From Arctopsyche grandis (lineage: Eukaryota; Arthropoda; Insecta; Trichoptera; Hydropsychidae), in assembly GCF_051622035.1 (NCBI RefSeq), contig NC_135362.1:25257001-25321000 (forward strand): a stretch of DNA of 64,000 bases. Reading direction: 5' to 3'. A model generated the notes under the pieces. That model was given only the letters and a program-made list of their open reading frames with translations. It made no database searches and was not told where the DNA came from. Position 1 is the first letter of the stretch. Each line of letters starts with the position of its first letter. Position numbers and translations under genes: made by a program. Below, in pieces: positions 47,239-57,516 of the stretch.

Positions 47239-50200
47239 CATCATCATCATCATTTACAGCCATTCGCCATCCACTGCTGGATGAAGGCCTCTCCAACACG
47301 CTTCCACTCGTCTCTGTTTTGCGCAACACTCATCCATCTCATTCCGCACATTTTCCTAATTTCGTTCACCCATCTTCCTTGCGGTCTTCCTTTTACTCTT
47401 TTGCCTTCTCTCGGGTACCATTCAAGCACTTCTTTTGTCCACCTTTCGTCCATCCTCCTAGCTACGTGACCCGCCCATTGCCATTTCAATCTCTTCACTC
47501 TATCCACTATGTCCACTACCCTTGTCATATTTCTCACCCACGTGTTCCGCTTTCTGTCTTTCCTCGTTATGCCAAGCATACAGCGTTCCATACTTCTTTG
47601 AGTGCATTGGATTTTATTTAGCATCTTGGCGTTCAGTGTCCAAGTTTCACATCCATACGTCATCACTGGCAAAACGCATTGATCAAAGATCCTTTTCTTC
47701 AGGCAGAGTGGCATTTTTGATTTAAAAACAGCATTCATCCGTCCAAATGCACTCCATCCTAATTTCATACGTCTCTTTATCTCTTCATTTTTACTACCAG
47801 ACATGTCAATTATTTGACCTAAATATAAATAACTATTTACTACTTCTACTGGTTTATCATCTAAGGGGATGCTATCAGGCATGCAATAACTATTGAACAT
47901 TAGTTTAGTCTTATCTACGTTAATTTTTAATCCTACTTTTCTACTTTCCCTGTCCAGCTGTGTTAGTCTAATAAGTAGGTCAGCTGAATCACGAGCTACT
48001 AAAACTATATCGTCTGCGAACCGAAGGTGACTCAAAAAGCGACCATTGATGCTTACTCCGGCTGTATCCCAATCCAAGTTCCTGAAAACTCCCTCAAGCA
48101 CCGCATTGAATAACTTGGGCGAGATTGTATCTCCTTGTCTTACTCCTTTTCCTATGCTAAATCTATCTGTACCTGAAAAAATTTTAACCGAAGCTGTGGC
48201 ATTCTTATATATTGCAGCTAACAGTCCCACATAGGGTTCCGGCACTCCCTGTGTTTGTAGAGCGTTAAGTACTGCATTATGACTAACTGTATCGAAGGCT
48301 TTCTCATAATCGACGAAACCTAGGCACAATGGCCGTTGATATTCGTTGGCGCGCTCGATTAGTTCGCCAACTACTTGGAGGTGGTCCATTGTGCTGAAAT
48401 TTGCCCTAAACCCTGCCTGCTCTATAGGTTGGTTCTCGTCGAGGATATTCTTCAGCCTTTCTGTAATAACCTTCGTGAAGAGCTTGTAGACCGCTGAAAG
48501 TAAACTAATGGGTCGGTAGTTCTTGATATCGCTTTTGTCGCCTTTTTTGTGTATTAAAATGATAGTTGCGTTATTCCATCCTTCTGGTATAGCTTGGTTC
48601 TGGATGCATTTGCTGAAAAGCCTAGCTAAGATATTAATTAGGGGGGGGCCGCCACATTTTAGTAAGTCAATGGGAATATTATCTTCCCCTGGGGTTTTAC
48701 CGTTTTTTGCAGTTTTTAGCGCGGCCTCTACTTCGCTAGGCAATACTGCAGGAACCCTTTGGCCATGTGTCGATTCCGGAGCGGGAAATTGACCGTTGTT
48801 GTTCTCGTAAAGTTTTGCATAGAACGTATAAACTCTGTCTACGATCTCTTCTCTATTCCTAATTATTACTCCGCTCTCTGATCTGATTGCGATCATTTGG
48901 TTTTTGCCTAAGAAAAGATCTTGTTTGCACTTTTTCAGGCTACGGTTATTCTTAATGGTATTTTCTATTAGCTTGCTGTTAAAATCCCTGACATCCCTGA
49001 CTATTCTCTTCTTAATTTCCTTATTTACTAGATTGTATTCTTGCTTATTATTATCCCTATCTAACTTCCTTTTATGCTTAATTAGATTTTTGGTTTCCTC
49101 TGAAATTTTGCTTAGCTTAATCTGTTTCCTGAGTCCAACTAATTTCTTACCTGTTGAGGTTAGAACCGAACTAATTACAGTGTTCAATTCCTCGATGTCT
49201 GCTTCTGGGTTCAATTTCCCGTATCGATTTCCAAGTTCGAGTTCGAATTCCTTTTTCCTAGACCTTAGTTGAGCGAAATCTGGAGAGTTACTGCATCCTT
49301 TTATTAATTTCCTACGTTCGCAATTTATATTAATGGCCATCCTGGCACGGACTAATCTGTGATCGCTACCTATATCTACTTTACTTAAAACACTAACGTC
49401 TTTAACGGAGTGCAGGGCATTTGTTAGGATGAAATCGATTTCGTTTCTGTCTCCTTTAGGACTCTCCCAAGTCCACTTATTGTTGGTGTTTTTCCTGAAA
49501 AATGAATTAGTGATAAAGAGCCTGTTGTGTTCTGCGAATTCTATGAGGCGATCGCCTCTGTCGTTTCTTTGGCGGGTACCAAAATTGCCTACTGCTCTTT
49601 CTGTGTTTGCCTTTTGTCCTATTTTTGCGTTAAAGTCGCCCATGATTATTTTAAAGTGGTGGCGGCTATTATCGTATGCGCCCTGTAGTTTTTCGTAGAA
49701 GTCTTCTATTTCCTCGTCTGGGTGGCTAGATGTGGGGGCGTACACTTGGAAGATTTGACAAGTGTACCTGCTCGAGATTCTTAATACTACATAGCATATA
49801 CGTTCCGATATGTCGTTTATTTCTATAATATTTCTTTCTATTCTCTTATTGATAAGAAACCCTACTCCTCCTATTCTACCATTTGGTAGCCCTCTCCAGT
49901 AGAGACAATTACCACTTTTTAGGATTATTTGGTTTTCCTGTTTTCGTCTTACTTCGCTAAGTCCTACTAAATCCCATTTGATACTTTCTAATTCACTCTC
50001 TAATGCAAGCACACTTCCTTCACTCGATAACGTTCTTACATTGTACGTGGCTAAATACAGGTTTCTATTAGCTAAGCTATCATCCATCGTCACTCTTACC
50101 TTGTTGGAGGTTTGGATATTATTTTTCTCGCATTTATCCAAGATGTGTTGAGAAAAAGGCGGTACTTGAGAGAGATTTCCATTCAAGGAGTGAGTTCTTA

Positions 50201-50335
50201 CCGCCATAGACTCTTCTCTGTGGTCAGCTTTGACAGATAGTCATCCTAGGTATCACTTGGATCACTTATGAGTTATTACATGCCATTTAACAGGGTTACT
50301 TTGTAAGTGATAGTAGTTAGTTATGATAATGGTAG
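47239..50335 (-). mobile_element. RTE-like non-LTR retrotransposon with intact ORF
   Basis: On the minus strand: a 5' leader of about 128 nt (50335-50208), then one ORF, then a tail of TGA repeats ending at 47239. It is bounded on the 3' side by the target duplication, and on the 5' side it is fused to a U6 sequence. The ORF stop codon is the first TGA of the tail, so there is essentially no 3' UTR, as known for RTE-clade elements. Older 5'-truncated relatives lie at 47100, 51203-51700 and 60335-61140. Confidence 0.9.
47250..50207 (-). CDS. LINE polyprotein: AP endonuclease and reverse transcriptase (985 aa)
   Basis: The N-terminal half is an apurinic endonuclease-like domain (about residues 50-300), with TYNVRTL, SEVRR, IMGDFNAKIG and SDHRLV in order. 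The reverse transcriptase (about 500-780) shows NYRPISLLS, FVDYEKAFDTV, RQGDTISPKLF and the catalytic box LRFADDIVLV. A C-terminal region typical of RTE-group elements follows (GCETWTLN, WQWAGHVARR and GRPQGRW). No stop or frameshift interrupts it, and all catalytic motifs are present. The enzyme would nick chromosomal DNA and copy its own RNA into the site. It lies in the opposite orientation to the surrounding zinc-finger genes. The start is the first ATG of the frame; the first 40 residues are not conserved-looking, so a later start is possible. Confidence 0.92.
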   Translation of the reverse strand: MAVRTHSLNGNLSQVPPFSQHILDKCEKNNIQTSNKVRVTMDDSLANRNLYLATYNVRTLSSEGSVLALESELESIKWDLVGLSEVRRKQENQIILKSGNCLYWRGLPNGRIGGVGFLINKRIERNIIEINDISERICYVVLRISSRYTCQIFQVYAPTSSHPDEEIEDFYEKLQGAYDNSRHHFKIIMGDFNAKIGQKANTERAVGNFGTRQRNDRGDRLIEFAEHNRLFITNSFFRKNTNNKWTWESPKGDRNEIDFILTNALHSVKDVSVLSKVDIGSDHRLVRARMAININCERRKLIKGCSNSPDFAQLRSRKKEFELELGNRYGKLNPEADIEELNTVISSVLTSTGKKLVGLRKQIKLSKISEETKNLIKHKRKLDRDNNKQEYNLVNKEIKKRIVRDVRDFNSKLIENTIKNNRSLKKCKQDLFLGKNQMIAIRSESGVIIRNREEIVDRVYTFYAKLYENNNGQFPAPESTHGQRVPAVLPSEVEAALKTAKNGKTPGEDNIPIDLLKCGGPPLINILARLFSKCIQNQAIPEGWNNATIILIHKKGDKSDIKNYRPISLLSAVYKLFTKVITERLKNILDENQPIEQAGFRANFSTMDHLQVVGELIERANEYQRPLCLGFVDYEKAFDTVSHNAVLNALQTQGVPEPYVGLLAAIYKNATASVKIFSGTDRFSIGKGVRQGDTISPKLFNAVLEGVFRNLDWDTAGVSINGRFLSHLRFADDIVLVARDSADLLIRLTQLDRESRKVGLKINVDKTKLMFNSYCMPDSIPLDDKPVEVVNSYLYLGQIIDMSGSKNEEIKRRMKLGWSAFGRMNAVFKSKMPLCLKKRIFDQCVLPVMTYGCETWTLNAKMLNKIQCTQRSMERCMLGITRKDRKRNTWVRNMTRVVDIVDRVKRLKWQWAGHVARRMDERWTKEVLEWYPREGKRVKGRPQGRWVNEIRKMCGMRWMSVAQNRDEWKRVGEAFIQQWMANGCK

Positions 50336-50386
50336 AAAAAATGTGGAACGCTTCACGATTTTGCGTGTCATCCTTGCGCAGGGGCC

Positions 50387-50425
<39 letters not shown>

Positions 50426-50442
50426 CCCAGCCGAAGCAGGAC
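50336..50442 (-). ncRNA. U6: U6 spliceosomal RNA sequence, retrotransposed
   Basis: The minus strand carries a full-length U6 snRNA. It has a 5' stem with a UUCG loop (GTCCTGCTTCGGCTGGGC), CATATACTAAAATTGG, the ACAGAGA box that pairs with the 5' splice site, the AGC triad, the conserved internal stem-loop and the terminal ATTTTTT. The body looks unmutated. The 5' stem differs from the common insect form but still pairs. It is not a normal U6 locus: the base before its first nucleotide is already the target-site duplication, so no upstream pol III promoter (PSE or TATA) came with it. It is joined to the LINE on the same strand. Confidence 0.93.
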
Positions 50443-50455
50443 ATTTCCCCTGTTT
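50443..50455. repeat. Target-site duplication, right copy
   Basis: ATTTCCCCTGTTT, identical to 47226-47238. It directly abuts the first nucleotide of the U6 sequence. Confidence 0.9.
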
Positions 50456-50483
50456 ACAGATATATAATTACATCATCGCGTCC

Positions 50484-50910
50484 TGTACGAACACGTAAAG
50501 TCAACCGTGACCGAAATACCTTCGTTTAAACTAAATCAAAGACACCATCAACTCACTGCAGATACGCAATCACGACACGGAAACCCCCGGAGACGATGAT
50601 CTCACTACATAGCTGCGTAGCAACCAAAATTTGAGGCACTCAAAGGATAACCTCGACCCCGTAGGAATCTTCCAGAATATAATCTCACCAGCCAAGCTAC
50701 GCGTTGCACAATCAACTAGTATATAAACCAGCGCATCATCCCCAAATGCCAGTGAGCTTCATAAGCTCAACCGGCTCACTCCTCCGAAGCAACTACCTGT
50801 ATTAACTGAGTAACACACCTGTATTAACTGAGTAATAAAGATCCTCTTTCAAACACACGTGTTTATATAGGCTGGAACACAGTCAAGATACTTCTCCTGC
50901 CTTAATACAA
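50484..50910 (+). mobile_element. Diverged LTR-like segment related to family L
   Basis: It begins TGTACGAACACG and contains a TATATAAACC promoter-like box near 50720 and AATAAAG near 50834. It shares stretches with family L around the cap-site region (CTCACT, CTCCGAAGC). I could not define a target duplication, so the ends are approximate. Confidence 0.45.
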
Positions 50911-50930
50911 TAATTTGTATATAAAATTAT

Positions 50931-51198
50931 GATTTTGAATAAATACACCAATATTTTTTTTTCTACCGCCATATATGTTTAAAACTAATAAACAAACGTC
51001 ACCGAGTATCTCGCCGGGCAGATTTGAAAAGCTTCTTAAACGATATTTTATCTCTATCGTAATGGCGGAGGATCCATTAACTTATATTGATGACCAAAAT
51101 GAGCAATATGGCAAAGTATGAAAACGATCGGATAAGAGGAAAATTTTTTCCTGAATTGTAATCGTAAGTGAAACGTAAAGGAGGTATGTAAAAAAAGT
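50931..51198 (+). repeat. Exon-1 module copy 2
   Basis: Homologous to 46641-46900 and 63221-63484. ATG at 51062 opens MAEDPLTYIDDQNEQYGK followed by GTATGA. Two residues differ from the other copies, and the frame and donor are kept. Confidence 0.6.
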
Positions 51199-51202
51199 CC
51201 AG

Positions 51203-51700
51203 TGTACTCACAAAACTATGGAATGCTGTATGCTCGGCATAACGAGGACAGATAATAAGCGGAAAACGTGGGTGAGAAGTATAACAAGGGTATTGAATAT
51301 AGTGAAGAGATTGATATGGCAATAGGTAGGTCGGTTCGGTGATTACTGGTCACAAAGTACTCGGTGATTACTGGTCACAAAGTAACGTATAAGTCCATCA
51401 TATTAACAATAACTATCATAGTAACGAGAACTTGAATGCCAAATATTGTGTATTCGGGATTTTCATGGCAAAAATTGTCTTTGTGACCACCGCCATGTGA
51501 TGAATAGTCCAATTACCAAGTAGGTCATGTATCTAGAAAAATGTACAAAGTTCTAGAAAGGTACCCGAGAGAATTTAAAGGCGTGAAAGGAAGATGGGTA
51601 GACGAAATCAGAAAAATGTGTGGGGTGAGATAGACGAGAGTTGCACAAAGGAGACAAATGGAAGTGTTTTGGAGAGTTGTCGTGTTGGCATGTCATTGCC
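51203..51700 (+). mobile_element. Decayed RTE-like LINE 3' fragment, split by a MITE
   Basis: 51203-51332 matches the intact LINE around its CMLGITRKDRK region. 51527-51700 matches the part around EVLEWYPRE to the end. The MITE at 51333-51519 separates them, with a GTAGGTC repeat on each side. Stops and frameshifts are present. Confidence 0.8.
51333..51519. repeat. MITE family M1 copy inside the LINE fragment
   Basis: Starts GGTTCGGTGATTACTGGTCA (its first part is tandemly repeated) and contains the M1 core in inverted form. It ends near CTTTGTGACC and ATGAATAGTCCAATT. It is flanked by GTAGGTC at 51326-51332 and 51520-51526, consistent with a 7-8 bp target duplication. Confidence 0.8.
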
Positions 51701-51814
51701 TTCGTCCAAGCTGTTAAGCTGTCTAGATATTAGTTAACTTATAATAAGATGCTGTTTCTACTTTAACATCGACGTTTAGATGCTAGTAAATCAATAAAAT
51801 AAATGACTTGGACA

Positions 51815-51846
51815 TAGCTGTGAACTGTGCGATCTAGACCAAATCT
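51815..51846 (+). promoter_or_regulatory. Conserved ZAD-gene upstream box (gene D)
   Basis: AGCTGTGAACT, then TCTAGACCAAATCTGAGGA, ending about 45 bp upstream of the ATG. Confidence 0.5.
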
Positions 51847-51890
51847 GAGGAAGAGAAAGTCTTTAACGGCTTCTCATTTCTCATCTCGTG

Positions 51891-53821
51891 ATGGAGTGCA
51901 GACTTTGCCTTTGTTCTGCTCCAGCCGAGTCGTCCGTCTCCATTCGTGATAATCCTCATCCACTGGTTCAATGCCTTTGGACCTGCTGTCAGCTGCGGGT
52001 CAGTTGTTATTACTTTTGACCTGTTGTCGTCCCATTGTCATTGTCATGTCAGTATCATCAATGCCGTTCTCATTTGCAGGTTGAAAAAGATGACGGGTTA
52101 CCAGATTCGGTATGCCTTTCATGTAATAGGAAATTGGAACGGCTCAACAGTTTTCGAAACGTTTGCCTTCAGAGTAACGCTAAATCGAAACTGAGGTCTA
52201 ATGAGTGTTTGGATATAAAGCCGGAAGAAATTTTACTGGAAGACTTAATATGGGAAGATGAGTTGCGTGTTGGTTCACTACCAAATGTTTGGAAAACCCC
52301 ACTCAATGACAAAATGCATGAACGAGAATCGAGTGTCGTAGAACAGAACGACTCTAAGCACAACGTCAATCAAATAGAAAATATAAATTCACCGGTAGAG
52401 TGAATTCATATCCCATTTAATAATATTATAAACATTGAAAGTTGGATAACGTTCATATTATTTTACAGATGCATGGAGGAAAAGTTACACCATGTGAGGA
52501 CGAAGTGGAAATAATTGACAAAATTGAACAGCCATTACCGAAAACATCTGATGACGCATATTCCACACATTTAGATTTAGATCTTAAAATTAGCACCGAA
52601 GATGTATCGAAATCACATGCCGGAGTAAAACCGTTCAAATGTGGCACATGTTCAAAATCATTTGTTAAAAAACATAACCTTGTGACACATGAAAGATCTC
52701 ACACTGGGGAAAAACCATATAAATGTGGTATTTGCTCAAAATCATATACTTCAAAATTTAGCCTCTCCATACATGAAAAATCTCATACTGGGGAGAAACT
52801 GTACAAATGTGAAATTTGTCCAAAATCATTTATGGCTAAATCTAGCCTTTCCATGCATGAAAGATATCATTCCGGGGAAAAGCCGTTCAAATGTAATATT
52901 TGTTTGAAAGCATTTGCTCAAAAATTTGCATTTGTCCGGCATGAAAGATCTCATACTGGGGAAAAGCCTTACAAATGTGATATTTGCTTGAAATCGTTTA
53001 ATACAAGTTCTTACCTTGCCAAACATGAAATATGTCATACTGTAGAAAAGCACTATAAATGTGATCTTTGTTTAAAAACATTTACTCAAAAATCTTCGTT
53101 TGAACGACATGGAAGATCTCATACCGGGGAAAAACCGTATAAATGCGACATTTGTTTTAAATCATTCGTTGATAAATATTACCTCGCTGCACACATGCAA
53201 TCTCATTTTGGCGTAAAAGCACACAAATGTGAAATTTGTTTAAAATCATTTCTTGTAAAAGCTGCCCTTTCAAGACATCAAATATCTCATAACGGGGAAA
53301 AACTATACGAATGTGATATTTGCTTGAAATCATTTATTACAAAATCTTACCTTGCAAGACATAAAATATTTCATACTGGGGAAAAGCCGTACAAATGTGA
53401 TGTTTGCTTAAAATCATTTACTGCAAAGTCCAGCCTTACTACACATAAAATGTCTCATACTGGGGAAAAGCCATACAAATGTGAAGTTTGTTTAAAATCA
53501 TTTGTTAAAAATACTCATCTGGTTATACACGAAAGAACTCATACTGGGGAAAAGCCGTACAAATGTGATGTCTGTTTAAAAGCATTTGCTAAAAAGTCTA
53601 AACTTGTTGCGCATGTGCAATCTCATCTTAGTGTAAAACCACACAAATGCTCAGTTTGTTCGAAATCATTTGCTCAAAAATCAAATCTTGTGATACATGA
53701 AAGATCTCATACTGGGAAAAAGTCGTACAGATGTTACATCTGTTTAAAATCATTTGCTCAAAAATTCATACTAATGAGACATTATAAATCACACAATGAA
53801 ATAACCATGCTAATGTCTTAA
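51891..53821 (+). CDS. ZAD-C2H2 zinc-finger protein D (14 fingers)
   Basis: Exons 51891-51998 (108 nt), 52080-52394 (315 nt) and 52469-53821 (1,353 nt) give 591 aa, with phase-0 introns. The ZAD cysteines are in MECRLC and SVCLSC. Exon 2 is read through to a GTAGAG donor at 52395, which adds an acidic/polar linker. An earlier GTTTGG donor after LPN, like the one used in A and B, is an alternative. Exon 3 encodes fourteen consecutive C2H2 fingers with TGEKP-type linkers, the longest array in the window. It ends after finger 14 with a short hydrophobic tail. No frameshift was found. It is a predicted nuclear DNA-binding factor of unknown target. Confidence 0.9.
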
Positions 53822-53960
53822 ATCTAAATATGTACGTTTTATTTTATTAATTGAAATATATTGTATGGTAAACTTAAATAATGCCAATCTATTTTAAATT
53901 ATTGTTTATTAAATTTATTTCACAATTATGTTATATTAGTTATATATATAACGACGGTAA

Positions 53961-53962
<2 letters not shown>

Positions 53963-54041
<79 letters not shown>
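53963..54041. repeat. (TG)n microsatellite
   Basis: About 39 uninterrupted TG units. Apparent coding through it is an artefact. Confidence 0.97.
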
Positions 54042-54043
<2 letters not shown>

Positions 54044-54094
54044 TAACTCTCGCCGAACATAATGAACGAATCGATAAAAATCGATTTATTCATT

Positions 54095-54180
54095 TTTCGA
54101 CGAGACGACTTTGTCGCGACTCGAACCGATCACCCCAAATAGCCTGAATATGGGTCTAAATGAGCTAATCGTCTCGGACA
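54095..54180 (-). repeat. tRNA-like SINE head
   Basis: On the minus strand, CGAGACGA and TCGTCTCG form a perfect 8-bp outer stem. Inside, TTAGCTCATTTAG resembles a pol III A box and GGTTCGAGTC a B box. The D and anticodon stems do not form properly and extra bases follow the T arm. It is therefore a tRNA-derived relic, not a functional tRNA. A second similar head (GGTTCGAGTC) lies near 54400-54480. Confidence 0.5.
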
Positions 54181-54531
54181 TCGTGCCAAATCCAATTTTT
54201 CATTTCGCCTTTTTTTTTTAAACATTAATTGAAATATTCCTTCTCGCCATATAAAAATACATAATTTTAATAATTTCATTTATCGAAGTTTTGAACCATT
54301 TTTTTTTCTTTTCATATAAAACAATTAATATATATATTATTGAAATTATTGAAATTGAATTTGAAATTAATTTATATTTTAGCGATATTTGAAAAAATAA
54401 AATCAAATCCAGGACGCCGACTCGAACCTACCCCCATCGCGCCCAGATCAATATACACTGACCAGTACACCATGATACGGATATAAAGGCTGCTCTAAAT
54501 AACGTTAATATTCAATAATCGTACAGAACGT

Positions 54532-55113
54532 ATGGACAACCAATCAACCAATAATTTTGAAGATCGCTCGAAATCACACGCCGAAATAAAAACCCACCAA
54601 TGTGGTGTTTGCTTAAAAACATTTGCTTACAGGTCTAACCTTCTGATACATGAAAGATCTCACACTGGGGAAAAACCGTACAAATGTGATATTTGTTTAA
54701 AATCATTTTCTCAAAAATCTCATCTCGCAATACACGAGAGGACCCATACTGGGGAAAGGCCTTTCAAATGTTGTATTTGTTTTAAATCGTTTGCTTCAAA
54801 ATCTGATATTATGAGACATGAAAAATCTCATACTAGGGAAAAGCTGTTCAAGTGTGATAATTGTTTAGACTCATTTGCTACGAAATCTGAACTATCAACG
54901 CACGGACGATCTCATGCCGGACTTAAACTTTATAACTGTGATATTTGTTTAAAATCATTTGCTAGAAAATTTAATCTTGTGACACATGAAAGATCCCATA
55001 CGGGGGAAAGACCGTATTTATGTGTCATTTGTTGTAAAGCATTTATTACAAAATCTGATCTTGTAAGACATGAAAGATCTCATGCTGGTAGAAAAGCCAC
55101 ACAATTGCGATAA
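54532..55113 (+). pseudogene. Headless copy of gene B exon 3 (B')
   Basis: A 193-codon frame starting at an ATG unrelated to gene B, then identical to B from NFEDRS onward: six C2H2 fingers and the same frameshift-generated end AGRKATQLR. There is no ZAD, acceptor or ZAD-gene upstream box in front; the sequence before it is SINE-like and AT-rich. It exists because the duplication began within exon 3. It could in principle be translated as a bare six-finger protein, but nothing supports a promoter. Confidence 0.8.
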
Positions 55114-56092
55114 TTGCTTAAAATTACAACAAAATCTGGACTTGAAAAATACTAACGATCGCATTCTGGAGTTAAACTGTATAAATGTGATATTTACTTA
55201 TAATCAAATTGTTAAAAATGTAGTTTGCCAGTTATGGGAAATACTAAAGTTATAAACTACTTATATAGGTTTATTTATTATTACTTTTTTATTTATTGAT
55301 TTTTATTCAATAATTAATAATACATTTAGATATCTTTTTAAAGCCCGCTTTAAAGGTTAAAGAATTCGACCCTTAAAGCTCTCAACATTAAGCCCCCCAC
55401 CAATACTAAATAGATATCTAAAGAGAAATATAATTACTCCTAAATAATGCTTAAAATATTCAATGACCAAGTTAACTCACGATTTATTGTTTTAAAGCCT
55501 GCAATAAATCGAGGGATTGAATAACAAAATTATAAATTTTCATTATTCACTCAGCTAGATCAGCTCTAGGTAGACACGTTTTAATGGCTCAGCAGAAGAT
55601 CAGCAATAATATGGAGTTTCACTGTAATTGGCAATCGCGCGCACATTAATACGGGAGGAAAAGCCTGTTCCTCTTGTTCCCGTTGTATCCTGCTCGCGCA
55701 AATTAAGTGAGTATGTACCGTTTACCATGCACCATTTTTTTTTTTGATCTTTCGACTTAAGATCTTTCGATTTTCGATCTTTGCCTTCCGATATTTGGGT
55801 TTTCTGTCATTTAACATTCTGTCTCGTCACGGTGACCGAATACAATTATATATTAATATTTTACTTTTTATACTTAATAAATTTCTTTAGATGCGAAGTG
55901 AGGATAAATCCGAATCCGAATAAAAAACGCGGCTACAATTTTCTTAAAAACATGAAAATATTTTTTTTCTTTTCTCCCTCCCTTTTTTTTATTTTTCATT
56001 AAATTTGATTGAATTCTGAATGTAAATATAGATGAAACAGAGAATAACTATAAACATATAAACAATTTCAATTATATCTTCAACTTTAATTT

Positions 56093-56495
56093 TTACTGGA
56101 TAATTGACACATTGCATGACTTTTCATGAAATTTAATTGCGCAAAGTACACCAACTTGTTTTGCCATTTTTTTTAACAATATCTGTGTGCATCTTAAACT
56201 TAATTTACAATCGAAATAAATGCCTAAATACTTAATATTATCTACTACTTCTACCACTTTCCCATCCATAATCACATCACACACAACGCTTTTATTGCTA
56301 ACCTCCTTTACGTTCCACATGGTCTTCGTTTAAGAAGTCATTATTCATCCACATCATCTTTGACTTACTTAAGTTCACTTTCGTTTTATTCTCACATAAC
56401 CAATCGCTTAAATACTGTAATTCCCTACATAAAATATCACTCATAACTTGCACATCATCACCTACAATATAAACTAACGTATCATCCGCAAACAA
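56093..56495 (-). pseudogene. LINE reverse-transcriptase fragment, duplicate
   Basis: Copy of the fragment at 42600-42963 with one base fewer in the T run. It carries the same FADD motif and frameshift. Confidence 0.75.
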
Positions 56496-56499
56496 ACGG

Positions 56500-56747
56500 A
56501 TTGTCCACGGACATTCCTAAATAATTTTAACATCAGTCGTATTTGATTCTTGGTGCTCGACGTATATCCGATAAAATCTTCTCTGTTTGTTTATATTACT
56601 CGCAAGATGGGCAAGTGCATCGTTAAAAATTGCTCAATGCAATCAAAAACACAATATACAACATGGGATACAATTTTATGAGTAAATTGATCATTTAGTT
56701 CGCATATTATTCAATTAACATCGTGGTTTGACAGTTTGTATAGTGTC
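56500..56747 (+). repeat. THAP-like repeat copy, duplicate
   Basis: Copy of 42968-43215, with the same 24-codon MGKCIVKNCS frame starting at 56607. Confidence 0.45.
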
Positions 56748-56887
56748 GTTATGGAAAAATATGTACGTATTAGTTTCGAGAAAACACTTCTATTATTGTT
56801 ACGTTTCTCTGCTGATATCACTTTACAGGTGAATTTTTATTCTCGATTCAATTAACGTATTAAGGCACTCAAATACCATTCACTCAC

Positions 56888-57265
56888 CTCGCTATCGTCC
56901 GGCGAACCAGAAATGTTTGGTGGATAATTAGCACCCGACTCAGTTTCCCATATTAAATCTTCCTCCGGCTTGACTTTCAAATACATGTCTAATTCAACCC
57001 TCGACGTTGTGTCACTCCGAAAACAAGCGTTTCGAAAGCTGTGAAGTAATTCCAGATTGTTGACACAAGAAAGGCATGTCATATCTGGCAGATGGTCCCC
57101 TTTCCTAAACTGCAAATGAGAAAGGTATGACGTTTACGAGGACTAGCGAATTAACAATAGCAACGGTTCCAGTGTAACGTAACTAACCCGCAGCTGACAT
57201 CAGGTCCAAATACATTGGAGGAGACGAAGGATCCTGCTGGAGCAGAGCTGAGACATGCACTCCAT
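56888..57265 (-). pseudogene. Inverted ZAD gene remnant E' (duplicate of E)
   Basis: Exon 1 at 57188-57265 and exon 2 at 56888-57109 on the minus strand. It carries the same deletion and TGA nonsense codon as E, so the decay predates the duplication. Confidence 0.85.
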
Positions 57266-57516
57266 TACTCCTTGGGCGGGAGAAGCACAATCCCTAGATG
57301 AACACGTTTCAGATGTTCGGATTTGAGAGTCTTCCCAGATTCACTATTGAATACGACTTGGTTGAAGCAAGTAGTTAGATTAATTAAAGAATATATTAAT
57401 GTGAAACGTAAAAGAGGTTTGTAAAAAAGTGACGTGGCCGTAATCCATGTAATTTAGACCACATTCAAAGAAGAAAAACTTTTGACAGATCGCGCAATTG
57501 TGTATCTTTTTTAAGG

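Noticed and set aside
47157-49698. Several plus-strand frames of 60-154 codons
   Set aside because: All are antisense shadows of the LINE polyprotein.
50336-50442. A normal functional U6 locus
   Set aside because: The target-site duplication begins at its first base, leaving no native upstream promoter.
53881-54147. Open frame through the (TG)n tract
   Set aside because: The Cys/Val alternation is translation of a microsatellite.
54095-54180. A genuine tRNA gene
   Set aside because: The outer stem and boxes look tRNA-like, but the D and anticodon arms do not form and there is extra sequence after the T arm.
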